Assembly (NCBI GenBank): GCA_021767885.1
Contig: JAASSM010000181.1
Span: 1 to 5,275 of the forward strand
Source of the DNA: a bacterium
GTDB lineage: Bacteria > Krumholzibacteriota > Krumholzibacteria > LZORAL124-64-63
Reading direction: 5' to 3'
Length of the DNA: 5,275 bases
Part shown: one piece after another, positions 1-5,275 of the stretch
Layout: every line of letters starts with the position of its first letter
Numbering within the stretch: the first letter of the stretch is position 1
Position numbers and translations under genes: made by a program
Notes under the pieces: model-generated
What the model was told of the DNA's origin: nothing
Seen by the model: only the letters and a program-made list of their open reading frames with translations
Database searches by the model: none

Positions 1-23
1 CCGCCCCCTGCCGCAGGGGGCGG
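1..23. repeat. Perfect 10-bp inverted repeat with 3-nt loop
   Basis: Arm CCGCCCCCTG (1-10), loop CCG (11-13), arm CAGGGGGCGG (14-23), all paired. It could form a very stable hairpin in DNA or RNA. It lies inside the open frame of the exported protein. No T-run can be judged because the minus-strand downstream side is outside the window, so a terminator call is not supported. Confidence 0.6.
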
Positions 24-310
24 GGCGCCACGGACACCAGTTCCTCGGTGGCGCGCAGCCAGTGCTCGGTGGTCAGGCCACGCCACTGGACGTCCCGGGC
101 GGCGTTCCAGTCCGCGGGAGCCTCCAGGACCGGGAACCGGACCCGCACCACGGTGCGCTCCGGCGCGGTCACCACTGTCTCCACCTGAGGACGGTCCAGG
201 ACGGCCCGATCGCCCCCCTGGGCCCGGGCGCCCGCGGGCCAGGCAGCCAGCAGCATCACGAAGGCAAGCCCCAGCAGGGCCTGGTGGCGGCGCGCGAGCT
301 CAGGCATCAT
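1..310 (-). CDS. Unidentified exported protein, N-terminal part only (runs off left edge)
   Basis: An open frame of 103 codons to the window edge, starting ATG-ATG at 310/307. The N-terminus looks like a Sec signal peptide: a basic n-region (RRH, 7-9), a hydrophobic core ALLGLAFVMLLAAW (11-24), and a cleavage-type AxA (A28-R29-A30) before Gln31. The mature part begins QGGDRAVLDRP and continues with beta-prone, Val/Arg-rich sequence (TVVRVRFPVLEAP, about 51-63) and a Trp-containing stretch with TTEHWLRATEEL (about 80-91). I do not recognise the family. Either Met fits the GGAG at 317-320, at 6 or 9 nt. The start overlaps the end of the Trm112 gene by 8-11 nt, so the two are probably co-transcribed and translationally coupled. 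The secretion call is inferred from the signal peptide alone; the mature domain could be an exported enzyme propeptide or an envelope protein. Confidence 0.75.
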   Translation of the reverse strand, partial: MMPELARRHQALLGLAFVMLLAAWPAGARAQGGDRAVLDRPQVETVVTAPERTVVRVRFPVLEAPADWNAARDVQWRGLTTEHWLRATEELVSVAPRPLRQGA

Positions 311-506
311 CCCCATCTCCCTCCCCGGTGCCGGCGGCCGGATCGAGGCTCTCGGCCTCCTCCAGCAGCATGATCGGGATGTCGTCCTCGACGCGGAAAC
401 GCAGCCGGCACGCCGGGCAATCGAGCCAGGCATGGTCCGCGGCGGGCTCCACCGGGCCCTTGCACCGGGGGCAGGCCAGGATCTCCAGCAGCTTCGGATC
501 GAGCAT
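300..506 (-). CDS. Trm112/YcaR family small zinc-ribbon protein
   Basis: A 68-residue protein opening MLDPKLLEILACPRCKGP, the typical start of the bacterial Trm112 (YcaR) family. Four cysteines in two CxxC pairs (C12/C15 and C30/C33) should bind one zinc. The segment FRVEDDIPIMLLEEA (37-51) matches the family's conserved 'DGIPVLL' stretch. E. coli YcaR is about 60 residues; the extra length here is an acidic, Gly-rich tail (about 56-68) whose codons also form the ribosome binding site of the next gene. In eukaryotes and archaea Trm112 activates methyltransferases of tRNA, rRNA and release factor; the bacterial role is not settled, and no methyltransferase gene is visible in the window. ATG 506 has a strong AGGAGG at 5-nt spacing. 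The gene follows accA after 62 nt and overlaps the exported-protein gene. Confidence 0.9.
   Translation of the reverse strand: MLDPKLLEILACPRCKGPVEPAADHAWLDCPACRLRFRVEDDIPIMLLEEAESLDPAAGTGEGDGDDA
317..326 (-). promoter_or_regulatory. Shine-Dalgarno site of the exported-protein gene, inside the Trm112 coding end
   Basis: The minus strand reads GGGGAGGGAG across these bases, 6 nt before the tandem ATG-ATG at 310/307. The same bases encode Gly-Glu-Gly in the acidic tail of the Trm112 protein, so ribosomes finishing Trm112 pass directly over the start of the next gene. This supports translational coupling and the choice of start for the exported protein. Confidence 0.6.
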
Positions 507-511
507 GACAG

Positions 512-517
512 CCTCCT
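512..517 (-). promoter_or_regulatory. Strong Shine-Dalgarno site of the Trm112 gene
   Basis: AGGAGG on the minus strand lies 5 nt before the ATG at 506. It is the best ribosome binding site in the window and fixes the start of the small gene, ruling out the overlapping upstream frame that starts at 549. It indicates independent, efficient initiation rather than dependence on accA translation. Confidence 0.75.
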
Positions 518-568
518 GCGGATACGTACGCGAATGTCATGGGACGCAAGAAACGGACCGCGGCGGGG

Positions 569-1558
569 TCATCGCCCCTCGCTCCACTCCCCCATGGCGA
601 GGAACTTGGCCAGGCGCTGCTCCCGGAGCGTGTCGGGCGGCAACTCCGCCAGCTCGGCGAGGGCGTCGAGCAGGCGGGCCTTGATGACCTGTGCGGCCCC
701 CTCGTGGTCGCGGTGGGCCCCGCCCACCGGCTCCTCGATCACCCCGTCGATGAGTCCGAAGCCGCGGGCATCGGCCGCGGTCAGGCGCATGGCCCGGGCC
801 GCCTCGCTGGATCGGGCCGCGTCGCGCCAGAGGATGGCCGCGCAGCCCTCGGGGCTGATCACGCTGTAGACGGCGTTCTCCAGCATGTAGATGCGGTCGG
901 CCACGCCCAGGGCGAGTGCGCCCCCGGAGCCGCCCTCGCCGGTGACCACGGCCACGCTGGGCACGCCCAGGCCGGCCATCTCGCGCAGGTTGCGGGCGAT
1001 GGCCTCGGCCTGTCCGCGTTCCTCCGCGCCCACGCCCGGATAGGCCCCGGGCGTATCGATGAACGTGATCACGGGACGACCATATCGCTCGGCCAGCTTC
1101 ATCAGCCGCAGGGACTTGCGGTAGCCCTCGGGATGGGCCATGCCGAAGTTGCGGCGCAGGTTGCTGCGGGTGTCCCGACCCTTCTGGTGGCCGAGGACCA
1201 GCACCGGGCGCCCCTCGAGGCGGGCGAGGCCGCCGACGATGGCGGGGTCGTCCCGGAACTGGCGATCGCCGTGCAGGGGCAGGAAGTCGGTGACGATGCG
1301 GTCGATGAGATCCAGGGTGGTGGGGCGGCGGGCATGCCGCGCGAGCTGGACCCGCTGCCAGGGCTCGAGGCGGGCGAAGATGTCGTGGCTGAGCTTCTCC
1401 GCCTTGCGGCGCAGCCGGGCCACCTCGTCGGACACGTCCACGCCACCCACCGACGCGGACGCCTCGAGGGTGCGGATGCGCTCCTCGAGTTCCACGATGG
1501 GACGCTCGAACTCCAGCCAGGGGCCCTTGCCGGTGGCGAGTGAGGTGCTGTCGGCCAT
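569..1558 (-). CDS. accA: Acetyl-CoA carboxylase carboxyltransferase subunit alpha
   Basis: The alpha half of the carboxyltransferase moves the carboxyl group from carboxybiotin on AccB to acetyl-CoA, giving malonyl-CoA for fatty-acid synthesis in the cytoplasm. It works as a complex with AccD, which is not in this window. The 329-residue product is near the 319 of E. coli. It has an N-terminal helical segment (about 15-65), then a crotonase-fold core with GHQKGRDT (123-130), NFGMAHPEGYRK (137-148), FIDTPGAYPG (166-175), the glycine-rich oxyanion-type loop GEGGSGGALA (207-216) and ISPEGCAAILWRD (234-246). There is no zinc finger, as expected for AccA as opposed to AccD. ATG 1558 is chosen because a GGAG (1562-1565) sits just upstream, with a short spacing of 3 nt, and the N-terminus fits the family. 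It lies 89 nt downstream of dnaE on the same strand, a pairing also seen in E. coli. Confidence 0.97.
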   Translation of the reverse strand: MADSTSLATGKGPWLEFERPIVELEERIRTLEASASVGGVDVSDEVARLRRKAEKLSHDIFARLEPWQRVQLARHARRPTTLDLIDRIVTDFLPLHGDRQFRDDPAIVGGLARLEGRPVLVLGHQKGRDTRSNLRRNFGMAHPEGYRKSLRLMKLAERYGRPVITFIDTPGAYPGVGAEERGQAEAIARNLREMAGLGVPSVAVVTGEGGSGGALALGVADRIYMLENAVYSVISPEGCAAILWRDAARSSEAARAMRLTAADARGFGLIDGVIEEPVGGAHRDHEGAAQVIKARLLDALAELAELPPDTLREQRLAKFLAMGEWSEGR

Positions 1559-1597
1559 GATCTCCCGCTTCTGTGCGTTGGGGGGTTCCAGCGAGGC

Positions 1598-1627
1598 AAG
1601 ATACCACCGAAGGGGCCGGCGTGGCTA
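1598..1627 (-). promoter_or_regulatory. Possible sigma70-type promoter for accA
   Basis: Within the dnaE-accA spacer, the minus strand reads TAGCCA (1622-1627), an 18-nt spacer, then TATCTT (1598-1603). Each hexamer matches 4 of 6 consensus positions. A TG one base before the -10 hexamer gives an extended -10 element. A start near 1591 would leave a leader of roughly 30 nt before the accA ATG. This is a pattern match only: it assumes an E. coli-like sigma factor, and the surrounding sequence is very GC-rich, which makes an AT-containing hexamer here somewhat more notable. Confidence 0.3.
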
Positions 1628-1647
1628 CCCCGGGGCGGCCCTGGCGG

Positions 1648-4600
1648 TCAACTCGCCGCGCGCCGCCATTCGCCCCCCCCGCGCCCGCCACGCTGCGGCG
1701 CGGCGGGCAGCCGCACCTCCAGGCCGAGGCGGCGCAGGCCGGGCAGCGTGCGCAGGGCGCGCAGGCTCTCCAGGGTGAGGGCCACGTGCCGCTCGGTGCG
1801 GAGCAGGTAGGGGCGCCCCTCCGGCCGCACGGCGTCGATGACCACCGGCACCGGCGTGGCCATGAGCTGCTCCTGGTCCGCCACCGCCACCAGGCCCACC
1901 GGCTCGGCGCCGGCCTCGGCCGCGGCCGCCGCCGGGGCGGCCTCCTCGCCGGGGGCCAGATCGCCGGCCACGAGGTCGGCCAGCGGCTGGGGCTGACCGT
2001 AACGGTCGAGGAGCTCGCCCAGGCGCGCCAGGCCCGCCTGCCCCATGGCCGTCAGGTCCATCTCGAGCATCACGCCGCGGGTCCAGCAGCCGAGGACCTC
2101 GTCCACGCGGGTCAGCCGGTCGGCCACCACCTCGCGCTTGCCGTCCGAGCGCACCTGCACCCGTCCGCCCAGCAGGAGGATCGAATCGCTGGCCACCAGC
2201 TCGGCCACCTCCTCGTAGAGGCGGGCGTACACCACCACCTCGATCATGCCGCTGCGGTCCTCGAAGTGGGCGCGGGCGTAGAGCCGCTTGTGCTTGTCGC
2301 GGGCGTTGCGGAAGCTGGTGACCACGCCGGCCAGATCCACCCAGGCCCCCTCGCTGCGCACCCGCGCCTCGCCGGTGCTGGAGACCGTGAGCGAGTCCAT
2401 CAGCTCGCGGTACTCGGCGAAGGGATGGCCGGAGAGGAAGAAGCCCACCGCGCGCCGCTCCAGCGACAGCTCCACCAGCGGGTCGTACGGGTCGGCGGGC
2501 TGCAGCACCGGCCGCAGGGCCTCCGCCGCCGCGCCGCCGCCGAAGAGGCTGGCCTGTCCGCCCTCGCGGTCGCGGGCCGACCGCTGGCCATGGACCAGGG
2601 CCCGGTCGAGATTGGCGATCTGCGTGGCCCGGTCGCCGGGCAGGCAGTCCATGGCGCCGGCGTGGATGAGCGACTCGAGCACCTTGCGGTTCACCCGGCC
2701 GAGGTCCACGTGCTCGCAGAGGTCGAAGAGGTCCTCGAAGGGACGACCGAGCGCATCGTGCGCGGCCATGATCGCCTCGATGGCCGAGGCGCCCACGCCC
2801 TTGACGCCCCCCATGCCGAAGAGGATGGCATGGTCGCCATCGACGCCGAACTCCGAGCGCGGCTGGTTGATGCTGGGCGGCCGGATCACCAGTCCGAGTT
2901 CCTTGCACTCGTCGATGAGCTGGATGATGCGCTCGGCCTTGCGCATCTCGCTGGTCATGGTGGCGGCCATGAACTCGGCCGGGTGGTGGGCCTTGAGCCA
3001 GGCGGTCTGGATGGAGAGCAGGGCGTAGGCCGCCGAATGGCTCTTGTTGAAGCCGTACTGGGCGAAGAACTCCATCTCCTCGAAGACCTCGGCGGCGATG
3101 GCCGGGTCGTGGCCCCGCTCCCTGGCGCCGTCCAGGAACATGACCTTCATCTCGGCCATGATGTCGGCCTTCTTCTTGCCCATGGCCTTGCGCAGCTTGT
3201 CCGCCTGGCCGAGGGTGAAGCCGCCCATCGTCGCGGCGATCTGCATGACCTGCTCCTGGTACAGGATCACGCCGTAGGTGTCGCCGAGGATGCTCTCGAG
3301 GTCGGGGTGCTTGTAGACCACCGGCTTGCGGCCGTGCTTGCGGTCGACGTAGACCTCGTCCATGCCGGCACCCAGGGGACCGGGCCGGTAGAGGGCGTTG
3401 ATGGCGGTGATGTCGTCGTAGCAGGTGGGCTTCATCTTGCGCACCAGCTCCTGCATGCCGCTGCTCTCGAGCTGGAAGACGCCCACCGTGCGGCCCTCCT
3501 GCAGGAGCTGATAGGTGGCGGGGTCGTCCGTGGGGATCTCGCCGGCGGCGGGGGCCTCGCCGTGGGTCTCGCGGATCAGGGCCAGGGCCTTGTCGATCAC
3601 CGTCAGGGTGCGCAGGCCCAGGAAGTCCATCTTCAGCAGGCCCATCTCCTCGCTCATGCGCATGTCGAACTGGGTGGTGATGTCGCCCTTGGTGCTCTTG
3701 TACAGGGGCAGGTGCTCCACCAGCGGCGAGGGCGTGATCAGCACCCCCGCGGCGTGGATCCCGGGGTTGCGGTTCATGCCCTCGAGCACCTGGGCGTTGC
3801 GCAGGAGCATGGCGTGGGTCTCGGACTGCTCGGCCACCTCCTTCAGGCCGGGCGCCTCGGCGATGGCGCGCTCGAGGGTGATGCCCAGCTCCTCGGGCAC
3901 CAGCTTGCTGATGCGGTCGGACTCCTGGAAGCCCAGGTCCAGGACGCGGGCCACGTCCTTGATCACCGCGCGGGCGGCCATGGTGCCGAAGGTGATGATC
4001 TGCGAGACGTTCTGGCGGCCGTACTTCTCCTCCACGTAGCGGATGATCTCCGGGCGCTTCTCGAAGCAGAAGTCCACGTCGATGTCCGGCATGGAGATGC
4101 GCTCGGGGTTGAGGAATCGCTCGAAGAGCAGCTTGTGGCGCATGGGATCGATGTCGGTGATGCCCATGCAGTAGCAGACCAGCGAGCCGGCGGCCGAGCC
4201 GCGCCCCGGCCCCACCGGGATGTGGCGCTTGCGCGCGGCATCGATGAAGTCCCAGACGATGAGGAAGTAGCCGGCATAGCCGGTCTTGCGGATGATGCCC
4301 AGCTCGTACTCCAGGCGCTCCTCCAGCTCCGGGGTGATCCGCGCGTACCGCTCGCGCAGGCCCACCTCGGCGAGGTGCGTGACGTACTGCTCGGGGGTCT
4401 CGAATCCCTCCGGCAGGGGGAACAGGGGCAGGAGCAGGTTGCCGAGCTCGAGGTCGAAGTCCACCATCTCCGCCACGTGCACGGTGTTGGCGATGGCCGT
4501 GGGCCAGTCCTGGAAGAGCGCGAGCATCTCCTCGGTGGTCTTGAAGTAGACCTCCGGCGTGGACGACCGCCACCGCGCCGGGTCGTGGTACGTCTTGCCG

Positions 4601-5275
4601 GTCTGGATGGCCAGCAGGATGTCGTGGGCCTCGTGATGGTCGCGCTCGAGGAAGTGGCAGTCGTTGGTGGCGATGAGCTCCAGTCCCGTCTCTCGCGCCA
4701 CCCGGGGCATGAGCTCGCGGACCTGCTGCTCCTCGGGCAGGCCGTGGTTCTGGATCTCCAGGAAGTACCGGTCCGGTCCGAAGATCTCCTTGTACTCGCT
4801 GGCCGCCCGCACCGCGCCGGCGACGTCGCCACGGGCGAGGGCGGCGTTGGGCTCGCCGCCGAGGCACGCGCTCAGGGCGATGACGCCCTCGGCGTGGTCG
4901 GCCAGCAGCTTCTTGTCGATGCGGGGCTTGTAGTAGAACCCCTCCAGGTACGCCGCCGACGCCAGCTTCACCATGTTCCGCCAGCCGACCTGATCCTGGA
5001 CCAGCAGGACGGTGTGGTTGCTGCGGGCCGCGTCCTTGCCGGAGCGGTCGTGCATGTCGCGGGTGACGTAGGCCTCCATGCCCAGGATGGGCTTGATCCC
5101 GGCCTTCTTGCACGCGAGGTAGAACTCCACCGCCCCGAACATGTTGCCGTGGTCGGTGAGCGCGAGGGCGGGCTGGCCGCAGGCCGCGGCCTTGGCCACC
5201 ATGGCCTGGGTCTTCATGGCGCCGTCGAGCAGGCTGTAGTCGGAATGGTTGTGCAGGTGGACGAACTGCTGCTCG
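1648..5275 (-). CDS. dnaE: DNA polymerase III subunit alpha (DnaE1 type), missing only its first few codons
   Basis: Catalytic subunit of the replicative DNA polymerase. The frame is open to the right edge and gives 1208 residues, numbered here from the first full codon (5274-5272). The Met at 5217 is internal, because the conserved FVHLHNHSDYS start of the PHP domain lies upstream of it, so the true start is just outside the window. Domains seen in order: PHP (about 1-270; HLHNH 6-10, TDHG 40-43, E67, C137, NDCH 204-207); palm with GPGRGS (355-360), PDIDVDF (396-402) and the third catalytic Asp in MDFLGL (D550); YRPGPL (from 629) and GFNKSH (741-746) in the fingers; helix-hairpin-helix region (about 820-877); beta-clamp motif QASLF (907-911; bases 2542-2556); OB fold (about 978-1055); and a C-terminal domain that by family knowledge binds tau. 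The catalytic Asp spacing matches E. coli D401/D403/D555 closely. Total length slightly exceeds the 1160 residues of E. coli. The C-terminal domain carries an Ala/Glu-rich insertion. The clamp motif and domain order argue against DnaE2 and PolC. Confidence 0.98.
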   Translation of the reverse strand, partial: EQQFVHLHNHSDYSLLDGAMKTQAMVAKAAACGQPALALTDHGNMFGAVEFYLACKKAGIKPILGMEAYVTRDMHDRSGKDAARSNHTVLLVQDQVGWRNMVKLASAAYLEGFYYKPRIDKKLLADHAEGVIALSACLGGEPNAALARGDVAGAVRAASEYKEIFGPDRYFLEIQNHGLPEEQQVRELMPRVARETGLELIATNDCHFLERDHHEAHDILLAIQTGKTYHDPARWRSSTPEVYFKTTEEMLALFQDWPTAIANTVHVAEMVDFDLELGNLLLPLFPLPEGFETPEQYVTHLAEVGLRERYARITPELEERLEYELGIIRKTGYAGYFLIVWDFIDAARKRHIPVGPGRGSAAGSLVCYCMGITDIDPMRHKLLFERFLNPERISMPDIDVDFCFEKRPEIIRYVEEKYGRQNVSQIITFGTMAARAVIKDVARVLDLGFQESDRISKLVPEELGITLERAIAEAPGLKEVAEQSETHAMLLRNAQVLEGMNRNPGIHAAGVLITPSPLVEHLPLYKSTKGDITTQFDMRMSEEMGLLKMDFLGLRTLTVIDKALALIRETHGEAPAAGEIPTDDPATYQLLQEGRTVGVFQLESSGMQELVRKMKPTCYDDITAINALYRPGPLGAGMDEVYVDRKHGRKPVVYKHPDLESILGDTYGVILYQEQVMQIAATMGGFTLGQADKLRKAMGKKKADIMAEMKVMFLDGARERGHDPAIAAEVFEEMEFFAQYGFNKSHSAAYALLSIQTAWLKAHHPAEFMAATMTSEMRKAERIIQLIDECKELGLVIRPPSINQPRSEFGVDGDHAILFGMGGVKGVGASAIEAIMAAHDALGRPFEDLFDLCEHVDLGRVNRKVLESLIHAGAMDCLPGDRATQIANLDRALVHGQRSARDREGGQASLFGGGAAAEALRPVLQPADPYDPLVELSLERRAVGFFLSGHPFAEYRELMDSLTVSSTGEARVRSEGAWVDLAGVVTSFRNARDKHKRLYARAHFEDRSGMIEVVVYARLYEEVAELVASDSILLLGGRVQVRSDGKREVVADRLTRVDEVLGCWTRGVMLEMDLTAMGQAGLARLGELLDRYGQPQPLADLVAGDLAPGEEAAPAAAAAEAGAEPVGLVAVADQEQLMATPVPVVIDAVRPEGRPYLLRTERHVALTLESLRALRTLPGLRRLGLEVRLPAAPQRGGRGGGEWRRAAS

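Noticed and set aside
62..373. Plus-strand open frame of 103 codons over the exported-protein gene
   Set aside because: The opposite strand has a start with Shine-Dalgarno, a convincing signal peptide and coupling to the upstream gene; the plus-strand product is His/Pro/Arg-rich and featureless.
507..568. Possible promoter or terminator between accA and the Trm112 gene
   Set aside because: TTGCGT followed by TACGTA has only a 15-nt spacer and poor matches, and no stem followed by a T-run is present. The TACGTA/CGTACG palindromes at 523-530 are too short to mean much. Read-through from accA is the simpler view.
539..1543. A 334-codon plus-strand open frame opposite accA
   Set aside because: It mirrors accA codon phase and gives a Gly/Ala/His-rich sequence with no family features or ribosome binding site of note. 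AccA on the other strand is certain.
1604..1647. GC-rich stretch after the dnaE stop as an intrinsic terminator
   Set aside because: CCCCGGGG and neighbouring GC pairs can fold weakly, but there is no clear long stem with a following T-run on the minus strand.
537..1691. A 384-codon minus-strand frame overlapping accA and the end of dnaE
   Set aside because: It is Arg/Gly/Pro-rich with no domain signature and overlaps two well-supported genes in another frame.
1625..5113. An 1162-codon open frame on the minus strand, offset from dnaE
   Set aside because: It overlaps dnaE almost completely, its translation is dominated by Arg, Pro, Gly and Ala with no recognisable domain, and the dnaE frame carries every conserved motif. 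Long shadow frames without stops are expected at this GC content.
5215..5217. ATG at 5217 as the dnaE start
   Set aside because: Nineteen in-frame codons upstream encode the conserved PHP opening (FVHLHNHSDYSLLDGA), so the start lies beyond the window edge.

Overview
The window is a compact, very GC-rich piece of bacterial chromosome in which every gene I can support lies on the minus strand. In transcription order (right to left) it holds dnaE, the catalytic alpha subunit of DNA polymerase III, whose first few codons lie beyond the right edge; accA, the alpha subunit of the acetyl-CoA carboxylase carboxyltransferase; a small Trm112/YcaR-type zinc-ribbon protein; and the signal-peptide-bearing start of an unrecognised exported protein that runs off the left edge. 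Coding density is high. The gaps are 89 nt (dnaE-accA) and 62 nt (accA-Trm112), and the last two genes overlap by about 8-11 nt. No stretch over 300 bases lacks a gene.

The organism looks like a free-living bacterium with strong G/C preference at third codon positions. The dnaE-accA pairing is familiar from Escherichia coli and many other diderm bacteria. However, the DnaE here keeps an apparently complete set of PHP-domain metal ligands, which E. coli has lost, and the Trm112 gene sits beside accA rather than in the lpxK-ycaR-kdsB setting known in enterobacteria. That points away from Enterobacteriaceae. I cannot name the phylum from this sequence; a high-GC diderm lineage outside the gamma-proteobacteria is a guess.

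Functionally this is a housekeeping cluster: chromosome replication (DnaE), the first committed step of fatty-acid synthesis (AccA, which needs AccD, AccB and AccC encoded elsewhere), and a small zinc protein whose bacterial role is poorly defined. The 89-nt dnaE-accA spacer has a plausible sigma70-type promoter and no convincing terminator, so accA may be expressed both by read-through and from its own promoter. The Trm112 gene and the exported-protein gene are arranged for translational coupling.

I found no mobile element, CRISPR array, RNA gene or obvious new system. The points most worth a second look are the intact PHP site in DnaE, an Ala/Glu-rich insertion inside the DnaE C-terminal domain, the unidentified secreted protein coupled to Trm112, and a perfect 10-bp inverted repeat at the left edge.
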